A stretch of 64,000 nucleotides of DNA from a virus. This document shows, one piece after another, positions 32,522 to 41,400 of this stretch. A model generated the notes under the pieces. It worked only from the letters and a program-made list of their open reading frames with translations, did not search any database and was not told where the DNA came from. Position 1 is the stretch's first letter; each line of letters opens with the position of its first letter. Where the stretch lies: positions 23,893-87,892 of IMG/VR virus record IMGVR_UViG_3300045303_000221. One strand, written 5' to 3'. The position numbers and the translations under genes were made by a program.

Positions 32522-32522
32522 C

Positions 32523-32726
32523 CTACGGCAGAAGCGGCGGCGGCTGCTGCGTGATGGTGACCGGCGGCACGACGGTCACGGTGGTCACGACCGGGATGGT
32601 GAAGATGACCTGGCGCGGCTTCGGGGCGCTGATCGTGGTGGCGTAGATGAGGCCGACGCCGACGCCGAACACGAACAGCGCGAGGGCTGCGAACAACGGT
32701 GCTGCTATGCCGCGCGTCTCATCCAC
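32523..32726 (-). CDS. Membrane-anchored Val/Pro-rich protein, 67 aa
   Basis: GTG 32726 lies 6 bases after TACACT on the minus strand. One N-terminal membrane helix (APLFAALALFVFGVGVGLIY), then an external Val/Thr/Pro segment (VVTTVTVVPPVTITQQPPP) resembling that of the 31985 gene. The two may be related secreted proteins. Confidence 0.6.
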   Translation of the reverse strand: MDETRGIAAPLFAALALFVFGVGVGLIYATTISAPKPRQVIFTIPVVTTVTVVPPVTITQQPPPLLP

Positions 32727-32732
32727 GGAGCG

Positions 32733-32738
32733 AGTGTA
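32733..32738 (-). promoter_or_regulatory. Leaderless -10 box TACACT, minus strand
   Basis: Read on the minus strand: TACACT, CGCTCC, GTG (32726). Confidence 0.5.
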
Positions 32739-32754
32739 ACGACACGGCGGCATC

Positions 32755-32775
32755 GCGCACGGCGTGCGTTAGTAT
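32755..32775 (+). promoter_or_regulatory. Regulon operator-promoter (site 11) with leaderless start
   Basis: CACGGCGTG core (9/9, centre 32762) and TAGTAT at 32770-32775, spacing 8, only 8 bases before ATG 32784. This unit has no leader hairpin. Confidence 0.7.
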
Positions 32776-32783
32776 GCGGTGTA

Positions 32784-32936
32784 ATGCTGATGCTGTACCT
32801 GATCTTCAAGGCGACCGCCGCGTTCCTCATGGCGGTGTTCGTGCTCGGCCTCCTGAGCATCGCCGCGCTCGTGTGGCTGACCGTGGAGGTCGCCCGGATG
32901 ATCGCCGAGTGGCGCGGCGACCAGCGTCGCGCGTAG
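32784..32936 (+). CDS. Membrane protein, 50 aa
   Basis: ATG 32784, apparently leaderless. Two overlapping hydrophobic stretches (LIFKATAAFLMAVFVLGLLS, IAALVWLTVEVARMI), then a basic tail. Its stop touches regulon site 12. Confidence 0.55.
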   Translation: MLMLYLIFKATAAFLMAVFVLGLLSIAALVWLTVEVARMIAEWRGDQRRA

Positions 32937-32956
32937 CGCACAGCGTGTGTTACACT
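32936..32956 (+). promoter_or_regulatory. Regulon operator-promoter (site 12)
   Basis: CACAGCGTG core (centre 32943) and TACACT at 32951-32956, spacing 8. It drives an unusually long leader of about 220 bases before ATG 33186. Confidence 0.75.
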
Positions 32957-33066
32957 GGGGGAGTACGACGATACCAACGGTCAAGTCGCGAGTGACCAAC
33001 AGGGGGCTGAAAGATCCTTCGGGAGCACGGACCACTCCCGCCCCCGATCAACCGCGAAGGTCAGGT

Positions 33067-33147
33067 GTCGCTGGTTCTGACAGGCAGACGCTCCCCCCGA
33101 CCTCACCGTGTGGGGAGCGCCGCTGGGTTCGACTCCCGGCAGCGACG
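33067..33147 (+). ncRNA. tRNA-like structure in the 33186 leader
   Basis: GTCGCTG (33067-33073) pairs perfectly with CAGCGAC (33140-33146) as a 7-bp acceptor-like stem. CTGGG-TTCGACT-CCCGG (33123-33139) is a canonical T arm, nearly identical to the tRNA at 32446. A short TCTG/CAGA hairpin sits in the D-arm position. Instead of an anticodon arm there is an 8-bp stem CGCTCCCC/GGGGAGCG with a 15-base loop. No normal anticodon is placed, so it is probably not a decoding tRNA. It could be a degenerate tRNA or a tRNA mimic used for RNase P processing or regulation. The 110 bases before it also hold CGGGAG/CTCCCG and GGGGG/CCCCC pairings. Confidence 0.6.
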
Positions 33148-33185
33148 TAACGTAGGGCGGCACCAGCCGCAGAGAGGAGCACGAC

Positions 33186-33473
33186 ATGCACGAGGGAACG
33201 TTCGTGACGCTCACCGACCTGACCCGCCTGTCGATGATCGTGAGCATGGCGGGCCGGTGCGCGAAGGTCGCACGGCAGGTGGACGGCGTTGGCATCGTCT
33301 ACGGCCAAGCTCGCTCGGTCGGCGACGAGCGCGGCAACTTCACGCCGAGCGGCGGCAACGTGATCGGCGAGTACCTGCGCGTCACCACGCGCGAGGGGAT
33401 GGAGGCGTTCTGGCCGGTCGAGGACCTGGCCGACGAGATCGCCAGCGGCCACTTCGCGGAGTACGACTGGTGA
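33186..33473 (+). CDS. Hypothetical protein, 95 aa
   Basis: ATG 33186 follows a GCGGC/GCCGC hairpin and CAGAGAGGAG. Alpha/beta soluble protein. No family recognised. First of four coupled genes. Confidence 0.65.
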   Translation: MHEGTFVTLTDLTRLSMIVSMAGRCAKVARQVDGVGIVYGQARSVGDERGNFTPSGGNVIGEYLRVTTREGMEAFWPVEDLADEIASGHFAEYDW

Positions 33474-33721
33474 CCGTCATCCCCGACCCGCTGATCACGA
33501 TCGAGATCCGCGCCGAGTCGCCGCCCTACGAGCGGCAGATGGGCGTGGACATGACGGGGCAGATCCTCGTCGCGGGCAACGTCGTCTGGGAGACGGAAAC
33601 CGAGTTCGCGAAGGGCATCCCGGACGAGCCGGAGCGGGTCGAGCGACTGCTCCGAACGAAGTGCGAGGTGCGACTCGGCGACGCCCTGGCGATCCTGCTG
33701 CGAATGCCGGAGCCGCTGTGA
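33470..33721 (+). CDS. Hypothetical protein, 83 aa
   Basis: GTG 33470 overlaps the previous stop. Beta-rich N-terminus (LITIEIRAESPPYERQMG) and helical C-terminus. No family recognised. Confidence 0.6.
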   Translation: MTVIPDPLITIEIRAESPPYERQMGVDMTGQILVAGNVVWETETEFAKGIPDEPERVERLLRTKCEVRLGDALAILLRMPEPL

Positions 33722-34401
33722 ACGCGCCATCGCCGCTCGACCTGTTCCGGGAGCCACACGAACTGCCTGTCACCCGCGAGGAGTGGCTGATGGCCGCAGA
33801 CCTCGGGCAGAAACGGCGGCGCGCGAACGATGCGACGCGCACGGCCACCCAGGACCGCGGCGACAAGAACCTGATCGGCGACGTGATGGGGTGCCTCGCA
33901 GAACTGCGGGTCGTGAACCTGTGCAAGAACCTCGGCTACCACTACGAGGCGACGCTGCTGCACGACGGCGGCGGTGCGGCGGTGCGCTGGAAGCCGGACG
34001 TGCGCATCCAGCACGACCGGTGGCTGAACTACGACGTGAAGTGCCACATGACCATGAACGCGGCGCAGCGAGCGATGGTCAACGTGCCGCCCAAGAAGGA
34101 CATGGCGCTGAGCGTGCCGTCGATGGGGAAGGCGCTGAAGGGCGGCACGGCGAACCTGCTACCGGTGATGGCCGCGCCCGGCGGCGACGTGATACTGCTC
34201 GGCCGCGTCCTGCCGATCGCGGAGGTGCTGACGTGGCCGCAGCACGACTACGGCTACGGCAGCATCGTGTACCGGATGCCGATGGCGGTCGTCGCCCCAC
34301 ACCTGTTCGGCCGCACGTTCGCCGAGTGCGAGGAGATCGTGCTGGGCGGCGCGAGCATCGCGCGACTCCACACGCTGTTGACGTACAAGGCCGCAGCGTG
34401 A
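33718..34401 (+). CDS. Possible PD-(D/E)XK-fold nuclease, 227 aa
   Basis: GTG 33718 overlaps the previous stop. The middle shows the order expected for a PD-(D/E)XK core: a Glu in a helix (GDVMGCLAELRVVNL), KPDVRI, and YDVKCHM ending the catalytic strand. The remainder, with GRVLPIAEVLTWPQHDYGY, may bind DNA. A nuclease or resolvase role is suggested only by this motif order. Confidence 0.55.
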   Translation: MNAPSPLDLFREPHELPVTREEWLMAADLGQKRRRANDATRTATQDRGDKNLIGDVMGCLAELRVVNLCKNLGYHYEATLLHDGGGAAVRWKPDVRIQHDRWLNYDVKCHMTMNAAQRAMVNVPPKKDMALSVPSMGKALKGGTANLLPVMAAPGGDVILLGRVLPIAEVLTWPQHDYGYGSIVYRMPMAVVAPHLFGRTFAECEEIVLGGASIARLHTLLTYKAAA

Positions 34402-34568
34402 TCCGCCGCGTGATCGCACTGGCGATGAAGGTCGAGTGCCCCGCGTGCGGGATGCCACCCGGCGAGCCGTGCAAGAGCCTCACCGCCTACTACCCGCAGC
34501 GCATCTTCCCACCACACCGCCAGCGCGGCGAAGCGGCGCTCAAGGCCGAGCAGAGCACGTCGGCGTAG
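34398..34568 (+). CDS. Small zinc-finger protein, 56 aa
   Basis: GTG 34398 overlaps the previous stop. CPACGMPPGEPC...YPQRIFPPH matches a small actinophage zinc-finger pattern (CxxCGxxPGxxC followed by RI and His). Confidence 0.65.
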   Translation: MIRRVIALAMKVECPACGMPPGEPCKSLTAYYPQRIFPPHRQRGEAALKAEQSTSA

Positions 34569-34571
34569 ACT
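34566..34571 (+). promoter_or_regulatory. Leaderless -10 box TAGACT
   Basis: TAGACT, GCGCGGC, ATG 34579. The box overlaps the upstream stop codon. Confidence 0.6.
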
Positions 34572-34578
34572 GCGCGGC

Positions 34579-36762
34579 ATGGACCTGACAGCGCAGATCG
34601 AGGCGGCTGCGCAGACCGCCGACCCCAACGAGCGCCGGGCGAAGCTCCGCATCCTGCGAGAGGAAGCGGAGGCGCAACTGGGGACGATCGACACCCACCT
34701 CGCCGACGTGGACTACGAGCGCGAGGCCGCCGTCCACGAGTTCACCGCCAAGGAAGCCGCCGCGCGCCACAACGCCACCCTGCGCGAGGAACTGATCCGA
34801 CGCGGCATCTCCGACGAAGCGAGCATGGACGACGCCGGACTGCTCTCCCACGCCGACCTCGACGCGCTCTCCGAGGAGGGCCTGCTGGAGCACGCACTGG
34901 ACGTGCTGTTCCCCGTCACCGAGGGGGCGGGCGGGAAGGTGTTCGGCACCATGATCCACTTCCAGGAGAAGCTGCACCCGCGCGGCCGAGGCGGCAAGTT
35001 CGCGAAGAAGCCCGGCGGTGGCGGCCCCGAGCCGAAGGCCGCGAAGCGCGCCCCGAACGTGCCCGGCAACGGCGGCGGCAAGACCAAGGCGCAGTCGCGC
35101 GCCACACCGGCACCGGCCGCCAGCGCATCACACGCACGACGCGAGGCGGAAGCCGCCCGCGCGAAAGAGTTCAAGCCGGTCGTGCCGGAGGACGTGCCGC
35201 AGCGCCCGAAGGGCCAGAGCGAGGAGAACAAGGCGAAGGTCGCGAACCTCGCAGCACGCATCGGCAAGCGCATCGCCGGAGCCGCCGCAGGCCGCCAGTC
35301 CTCACCGGAGAACACGATCTTCAACGCGAAGGGCAGCGTCTCACAGCACACGCTGCTCCAGTACGTCCGCGACGCCGCCAGCGAGCCGGACACGATGCAG
35401 CTTCACTCGCGCATGGGCCAAGACGGCCGACCCGTGTTCACCGCGGAACGCAAGGCCCTGCACGAGGCGATCATCGACATGGCGCTGCGCGCACCACGCT
35501 TCCGCCCAGACCCGCAGAAGCCCGACAAGAAGCTCCTGGAGTTCGACCCGAACGGCGCATTCCTGGAACCCGACCCCGACGGCCAGCCCAAGACGCTATT
35601 CAGCGGCGGCGGCTACGCAGCGGGCAAGGGCGCAAGCCTCGCCCGACTCGGAGACGACGAGAAGCCACGCAACGCGATCCTGCTCGACCCCGACCGGATC
35701 AAGGCGCTCCTCCCCGAGTTCCACGACGGCCTGGACAGCGACGACCCCGAAGCGAACCTGCACGTCTACCGCGAAGCGTGGGAGATCGCGCAGGAAGTGC
35801 AGCGCCGCGCCCAGGCGAAGAAGCTGAACATGGTCGTGGACGGCATCTCGGACACGACGGTGGAGGAAATCGACTCGCGCGTGCAGAGCTTCCTCGACCA
35901 CGGCTACAAGGTGCACATGGTCTACACCGACATCCCCACGGAGGAAGCGATCAGCCGCGCAGCGGGACGCGCAGCCGGGGCGAAGGCCGACAGCGACCGA
36001 CGCCACATCCCCGACACGATCATGCGCGCAGTGCACCGCGACGTGGCCGCGACGATCCCAGCCCTCATGGAGCACATGCAGTCGAAGCCGGAAGGCACCG
36101 CAAGGCCACGCATCGAGGTGTACGACAACCACCAGGGACAAGCCGACGACGGATCGTTCAACCCGCCGAAGCGAATGGCGCTATTCGACCCGGAGACGGG
36201 CCAGTTCAACGTGGAGGACGACGCGCTGTGGCAGCGCCTGCAAGCGAAGGGCGACGAGAAGATCCCCGGCCTCGACGCGCCGGAACGACCCGCGCAACCC
36301 GCGCCGGTCAGCGAAGCGGCGGAACCGCCGCAGGAAGGAGCGCCCGCCGTGCAGCCGGACGCACCCACACCGACACCCGCAGACGAGCCGCCCGCACCGA
36401 CGCCCGGCCCGAAGACGACGGACGAGATCGTGCAGGCCGGACTGCGCGTGGACGTGCCGTACGAACTGCCCGCCAGCCAGCCACTGAAGTACGAGGAAGG
36501 CGAACCGGCAGCGGAGACGCCGCCGGTGAACGCGAGCGAGATGGCCGACCGCGCGAGCGACGCGCTGGAGCGCAGCGGCATGACGAACGACCCGGACAGC
36601 AGCGCCGCGACCGGCCTGTTCCAGTACGACGCGCACGACGAGGCGGATGCCGTGAATCAAGCTCCGAAGGATGATTCACAGCCGGAAGCGAAAACGCCTG
36701 CAAATCCGGCACCGGTGAATACACCGAAGCCACCTTCGCCCACCGGCGGGACGCAGGGCTAG
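34579..36762 (+). CDS. Zeta-toxin-domain polyvalent protein with tag motif, 727 aa
   Basis: Residues 1-125 are helical. LHPRGRGGKFAKKPG near 132 is the recurring tag. A zeta-toxin kinase domain lies at about 335-520: P-loop SGGGYAAGKGAS near 342, LLDPDRIKALLPEF, VDGISDTT and AAGRAAGAKADSDRRHIP. Zeta toxins phosphorylate UDP-N-acetylglucosamine or similar substrates and block wall synthesis. The C-terminal 190 residues are Pro/Glu/Ala-rich and disordered. Codon choice (more NNA and CAC/GCA) differs from neighbours, and its last 110 bases are locally AT-richer. The gene has no epsilon antitoxin beside it. Probably a packaged effector. Confidence 0.8.
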   Translation: MDLTAQIEAAAQTADPNERRAKLRILREEAEAQLGTIDTHLADVDYEREAAVHEFTAKEAAARHNATLREELIRRGISDEASMDDAGLLSHADLDALSEEGLLEHALDVLFPVTEGAGGKVFGTMIHFQEKLHPRGRGGKFAKKPGGGGPEPKAAKRAPNVPGNGGGKTKAQSRATPAPAASASHARREAEAARAKEFKPVVPEDVPQRPKGQSEENKAKVANLAARIGKRIAGAAAGRQSSPENTIFNAKGSVSQHTLLQYVRDAASEPDTMQLHSRMGQDGRPVFTAERKALHEAIIDMALRAPRFRPDPQKPDKKLLEFDPNGAFLEPDPDGQPKTLFSGGGYAAGKGASLARLGDDEKPRNAILLDPDRIKALLPEFHDGLDSDDPEANLHVYREAWEIAQEVQRRAQAKKLNMVVDGISDTTVEEIDSRVQSFLDHGYKVHMVYTDIPTEEAISRAAGRAAGAKADSDRRHIPDTIMRAVHRDVAATIPALMEHMQSKPEGTARPRIEVYDNHQGQADDGSFNPPKRMALFDPETGQFNVEDDALWQRLQAKGDEKIPGLDAPERPAQPAPVSEAAEPPQEGAPAVQPDAPTPTPADEPPAPTPGPKTTDEIVQAGLRVDVPYELPASQPLKYEEGEPAAETPPVNASEMADRASDALERSGMTNDPDSSAATGLFQYDAHDEADAVNQAPKDDSQPEAKTPANPAPVNTPKPPSPTGGTQG
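36652..36679. repeat. Inverted repeat GTGAATCA/TGATTCAC, half-site repeated at 36769
   Basis: An 8-bp perfect inverted repeat with a 12-base spacer, inside the AT-richer 3' end of the zeta gene. TGATTCAC recurs at 36769-36776 just after the stop. It may mark a recombination junction. Confidence 0.5.
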
Positions 36763-36793
36763 CCGAAATGATTCACGCGAAAGAGGTAGCCGC

Positions 36794-37132
36794 ATGGCGA
36801 TGACCGTCCGTCGGATCGTGCTGGACGACGTGGTGGGGCCGCAGAAGGTGCAGATGGCACCGGAGGGCTTCCCGATGACCGCCACCTACTGGAGGGACCC
36901 GGACGACGAGGGGATGACCGTCTCGGCGCTGGTGCTGTACGCGGCGGCGGACGAGGCCGACTCGACCGCGGAGTGGACGGTGACGGTGGTGCGGGCCGGG
37001 GACGTGGTGCCGGACGACGGCAGCTACGTCGCGTCCACGCTGGCCGCCGACGGCCGCGTCCGGCACGTGTTCGTGACGCCGCCGGACTGGGACATCGACG
37101 GCACCGACCCGCCGTCGTCCGACGCCGCGTAG
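36794..37132 (+). CDS. Hypothetical beta-rich protein, 112 aa
   Basis: ATG 36794 follows AAAGAGG. Mostly beta strands (TVRRIVLDDVVG, MTVSALVLYAAAD, WTVTVVRAGDVV), with an acidic C-terminus. It resembles a small structural or fibre-type domain. No family recognised. Confidence 0.65.
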   Translation: MAMTVRRIVLDDVVGPQKVQMAPEGFPMTATYWRDPDDEGMTVSALVLYAAADEADSTAEWTVTVVRAGDVVPDDGSYVASTLAADGRVRHVFVTPPDWDIDGTDPPSSDAA

Positions 37133-37138
37133 ACCGGA

Positions 37139-37159
37139 GCGCACATCGCGTGTTAGGGT
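37139..37159 (+). promoter_or_regulatory. Regulon-like promoter (site 13)
   Basis: CACATCGCG (7/9, centre 37146) and TAGGGT at 37154-37159, spacing 8. It faces a 280-base non-coding structured stretch rather than a gene. Confidence 0.6.
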
Positions 37160-37164
37160 GGCCG

Positions 37165-37435
37165 CAGACCGAGCGGTGGGGAGACGCTGGCTCGGCAGAC
37201 GGTCACCCCACGTGGCCTTTGCACACGGACTCCCCCTGAGATACTGCCCCCCGAGCAGCCCCAATACGGTCGCGGCGTCCGACCCCCCGTAGGTCGCCGC
37301 GACCGGGGTGGTGGCCTAAGATGGAGGCCGGACCCACCTCCGGGTTGCCTCCCGAGTTGCACGCTAGGGTCCACGTGGGGCTGCGGCGTTTCACGCGAAC
37401 GTCGCAGTCCCACCCTGTCTGACGGTTGAGTGCGT
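37165..37435 (+). ncRNA. Structured non-coding region with pseudoknot and three strong hairpins
   Basis: No gene is evident in 37133-37448. Pairings: CCGAGC/GCTCGG (37169-37195) interleaved with GTGGGG/CCCCAC (37176-37211), an H-type pseudoknot. Next is a 10-bp stem CGGTCGCGGC/GCCGCGACCG (37267-37305) with inner GACC/GGTC. Then GGAGGC/GCCTCC with inner ACCC/GGGT (37323-37352). Last is a 14-bp stem with two G-T pairs (37377-37411) and a 7-base loop. Together with the regulon promoter at 37139 this looks like a dedicated RNA or a long regulatory leader. Confidence 0.55.
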
Positions 37436-37440
37436 AGAGT
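37435..37440 (+). promoter_or_regulatory. Leaderless -10 box TAGAGT
   Basis: TAGAGT, GCTCAAGG, GTG 37449. Follows the last hairpin of the non-coding stretch. Confidence 0.5.
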
Positions 37441-37448
37441 GCTCAAGG

Positions 37449-37739
37449 GTGAGCACCCCTCTGCCACTGCTCGCGTTGGACAGCACCGTCAGCGTGGTCA
37501 CGACGATCGTGGCGGTCGTGTCGGCGCTGTCGGCGATCGTGCTGGGCTGGCTGAAGTGGGGCCGGGAGGACGCCGGGCAGACCGCTTCGACGGCGAAGAC
37601 GCTGGTCGAGACGATGCGCGATGTGAGCGCTGAGGTGAAGGCGCAGCGGGACGAGTGCATGGTGGATCGTGAAGCGCTGCGCGTAAAGGCGCAGAATCTG
37701 GAGGCCGAGCTTGACCGGCGGGAGGCCGAGCGTGGCTGA
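37449..37739 (+). CDS. Membrane-anchored coiled-coil protein, 96 aa
   Basis: N-terminal membrane helix ([20 protein letters not shown]) followed by a long charged coiled coil. Architecture is like phage accessory lysis or tail-associated membrane proteins. Start set by TAGAGT. Overlaps the next gene by 8 bases. Confidence 0.65.
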   Translation: MSTPLPLLALDSTVSVVTTIVAVVSALSAIVLGWLKWGREDAGQTASTAKTLVETMRDVSAEVKAQRDECMVDREALRVKAQNLEAELDRREAERG

Positions 37740-38406
37740 GCAGCCCGAGGTCACCGAGGTGATCGAGCGAGAGGACGACGACGAGTCTGCGCTGGTGGGA
37801 GCGCTGGACGGGATGGCGGCCGAGATCCGGACGCTGCACTGGCGCTCGCGGCTGTCGCTGATCGTGATGGGCGTGCTGACGCTGTTGACGATCCTGGCGT
37901 TCGGGACGGCGGCGCTGTCGCTGCGGCAGACGGCGAACGCGGCGAAGGACCGGGCGTCGCAGGCGAAGGTGGAGGCGCAGGCGGCGAACGCCTTGCTGGT
38001 GCAGTGCCTGACGAAGCAGACGCAGGCGGAGATTCAGGCGTGCCTCGGGGTGATGCCGGGTGCTCCGGGCGAGCCGGGCGTGGAGGGCGCGGCGGGCGTG
38101 CCGGGAGTGCCGGGGACGCCGGGCGAGCAGGGCCAGCCGGGCGCGATCGGGAAGCAGGGGCCGCCGGGCGCGACGGGGCCTGCGGGTCCGGCCGGGCCGA
38201 CGGGGAAGGGAGGGCCGCGAGGCGCTACGGGATCGCGAGGGGCGACGGGTCCGACGGGGCAGACCGGCCCGCAGGGGACGCCTGGGCCGCCGGGTCGGCG
38301 TGGGCCAGCGGGGCCGCAGGGACGGCCGGGCGCTCCGGCGCAGTTCCCGCTGACGATGACGTGCCGCTCGCCGGATGGCCGCACGTTCACGTGTAACCCC
38401 GCGTGA
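37732..38406 (+). CDS. Membrane-anchored collagen-like protein, 224 aa
   Basis: GTG 37732. An acidic N-terminus, a membrane helix near residues 42-65 ([20 protein letters not shown]) and a short coiled coil. Gly-X-Y repeats run from about 108 to 206, then a small C-terminal cap with a Cys pair ([16 protein letters not shown]). It should form a trimeric collagen-like stalk on the outside of the membrane. Distinct from the 12527 collagen protein, which has a different C-terminal cap. Confidence 0.8.
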   Translation: MAEQPEVTEVIEREDDDESALVGALDGMAAEIRTLHWRSRLSLIVMGVLTLLTILAFGTAALSLRQTANAAKDRASQAKVEAQAANALLVQCLTKQTQAEIQACLGVMPGAPGEPGVEGAAGVPGVPGTPGEQGQPGAIGKQGPPGATGPAGPAGPTGKGGPRGATGSRGATGPTGQTGPQGTPGPPGRRGPAGPQGRPGAPAQFPLTMTCRSPDGRTFTCNPA

Positions 38407-38414
38407 GCGACAGC

Positions 38415-38420
38415 TAGAGT
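38415..38420 (+). promoter_or_regulatory. Leaderless -10 box TAGAGT
   Basis: TAGAGT, CTGCTC, GTG 38427. Promoter for the giant polyvalent gene. Confidence 0.6.
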
Positions 38421-38426
38421 CTGCTC

Positions 38427-41400
38427 GTGGAGCCGCACGACGATCTGTCTGAGGCCGCTGGCGGAACGCCGCCACCGAAGCGTCGCGGTGGGCAGGGCGC
38501 GAACCAGGAGTTTGAGGGCGCGCACCCGCGATCGGCGAAGGGCCGGGTGGGCGGCGGCGAGTTCGCGAAGAAGCCCGGGCAGGGCGGCGCGGCGAAGCCG
38601 AAGATGCAGGCGGTGTCGGTCGCGTCGGCGCTGAAGGCGGCCGGGGTGAAGTCGATCGCCGAGTTCCAGAAGACGCGCGGGCTGCCGGTGACGGGCAGGC
38701 TCGACTCGCGGACGATGGTGGCGCTGCGCAACGCCTACGTCGCGCACCTCGTGGACTTGCAGTCCGGCGGTGGGACGGCGGCCGGGACGAACGCGGCGGC
38801 GAAGGCCGGGGTGACGCTCGGGCTGCACGACTACGCGAAGCGCGGGATGGGCACGAAGGCAGACCCGGACTCGCGCGTGAGCCGGGTGCAGCAGACCCTG
38901 GAGCGGCTGGGCTACGACGTGCCGATCGACGGCGTGTATAGCTCCGAGCTTGAGACGGCCGTGAAGCAGTTCCAGGCCGACCACGGACTGCCCGCCACGG
39001 GCGTCGTGAGCGTGCAGACGCTGCGGCAGATGGACAAGCTCCACTCGCAGCGCGACGCCGGGAAGGAGCCGGGCGGCGGCCTGTCGGCGGACACGCCGGG
39101 CACGAAGCACCGGGTCGGCACGGACGAGGTGAAGTCGCTCGCGAACCGGGCACGCGCCGGGCGGATCGCGCGCACCGGCCGGGTGGCGGCGACGGTGAAG
39201 ACGACCACCCCGAAGGCGAAGGCGAAGCCGACCGGCACGAAGCCGCGCAAGCCGCCTGCGACGACGGCCGTGAAGATCACCCAGGCAGCGGTCGATGAGC
39301 CGGACGAGGCGCGCTTCGACGCGCTCGTGATCGACGGCGAGGAGGTCGAGCCGACGGACGTGACGACGCTCCCCTGGTGGGACGAGGACGAGACGTTCGC
39401 GCAGGAGGCGGCGATCGACTGGCGCGAGGTGCTGCACCCCCGGAACCGGCTCGGGAAGTTCCGGCGCGTGTTCGGCGACCCGCGCCCACAGACGCACACG
39501 CAGCGGCTGGTGGCGGAGCCGCCGGTGCAGACGCGGCGCACGGCCGGGAAGCTCGGGGCGCGTCGCACACGGCGCGAGACGCCGGTGCCGGACCAGTGGG
39601 GCCAGAAGCTGATCGAGCACGCCGAGTGGAGCGACAAGGACAACAAGTGGCTCCAGGAGGGCGGGGTGCTGGCGACGGTCACGCACCTGGCGACGGCGCA
39701 CCGCTGGCCGAGCATCGCGCCGTTCCAGGGGTTCGACGCGAAGTCGCTGCGCAACTCGGAGGGCGAGCTTCGGATCAGGCCGCCGCAGGAGGTGAACGGG
39801 CAGCGCATTTTCGAGCAGTGGTGGATCACGGCCGCGATCAGCGCGGCGAAGAAGGGCGTCACCGAGATGGTGATCGCGCACGAGGTGGGGCACATGCTGG
39901 ACGCATCGCTGATGCGCCCCGAGGACGGCCAGCCCGATCCGCGCAACAAGAGGATGGACTACCACTTCCACGGCAGCGAGGCAGCGGCGAACATGTCGAT
40001 CGAGACGATCGAGCGGCAGGGCTTCGCGATGTCGGCGGAGCAGCACGCGAGGTGGCGCGAGTTCCTGAAGATCGCCGTCACGCCGTCGGTGCTGGGGCAG
40101 ACGAAGTACGCGGCGAAGTACCACCGGTCGCCCGCCGAGTTGTGGGCGCGGGCGTATGCGCAGTGGGCGGCGTCCACGCAGGGGCCGCCGCTGGGGATCG
40201 AGCGGGCCGCGATTCCGGGCATGACGTGGCCTGCGGACGAGTGGGAGCCGGTCGGCCGGGCGGTGGAGTCGGTGCTTGGCAGCTACGGGCTGCTGCACAC
40301 GGACGGCGCGTTCAAGTGGGAGGTGCAGCCGGGCGGGATCGAGCCGCAGATCATGCCGGACGCGGCGCAGAAGACGATGAACGCTGTGCACAAGTTCATC
40401 GGCGACCAGCGGATGCACGGCGCGGCGCAGGCGCTGCAGGGCTTCGACTTCAAGTACGTCGATACGGTGGGCGGCGAGCACGAGTACGAGCGCGAGGTGG
40501 GTGGCGGTCTGCTCACCGGGTTCGTCAAGCCGAACGACCCGTCGATCCGGTGGGAGTTTGAGGCGGACGTGCAGGCGACGCCGCCGTATCAGCGGAGTCG
40601 GCGGGCACCGAAGCCGATGCCGGAGTACGTGCGGCAGGAGGGCCTGAACGCGGAGGCGGAGATGGAGTCGCGCGGGGTGCCGCCGATGGGCGTCCTGCTC
40701 GACCGCGGCTTCCGCTCCGAGGACTCGCCGTCGAAGGCGCACGCGGTGTACGCGAAGACGTTCCCCGAGGGGAAGCTGCGCGCCCGGTTCAAGCACGGCG
40801 AGCACAAGGTCGAGTGGAAGTGGGAGGGCGACCTGCCGGACATCACGTCGGAGGTGAGCGCGCCGCTGCCGGTGCCGCCGAAGCCGGAGTGGGTCCGACC
40901 GGATGATCCGGAGGGCGAGTCCTCGGACGAGTTCCTGGTGCGGATGGCCCGCGAGCGCGAGCGGACGATGACGTGGGAGCAGGAGGTGAAGCGGGGCCTC
41001 TCTGTTGGCCGGTGGACGGAGGCGGAGGCGAAGGAGGCTGGCTACCACACCCAGAGCCGCGGGGAGGGATGGGAGCCGCTGCCGGACGGGCCGCTGTTCC
41101 ACGTGACGACGGCCGCGAGCGCGGTGCGGGCTGGTGGGCTGAAGACACGGTACGAGCTTGCGCAGGGTTCGGGCGCAGGGCTGGGCGGCGGCGCGGAGGA
41201 CACGATCTCGTTCACCACGGACGAGACGATCGCGCGCGCCATCGCGCTGGGCCTGCGGGAGATGCGGATGGTCGCGCGCGGGGAGGTGTCGGCCGCCGAC
41301 CTGTTGCGGCACGCGGAGAACGGCACCGCGGCTGATAGGCCGTTCGCGACCGACCTGATCCGGTACTACGACTACGCGAACCGGGCGTGGTCGCCGGGAG

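Noticed and set aside
34579-36762. Epsilon-zeta toxin-antitoxin module
   Set aside because: No small epsilon-like antitoxin gene lies upstream or downstream; the zeta domain is embedded in a long tagged protein.
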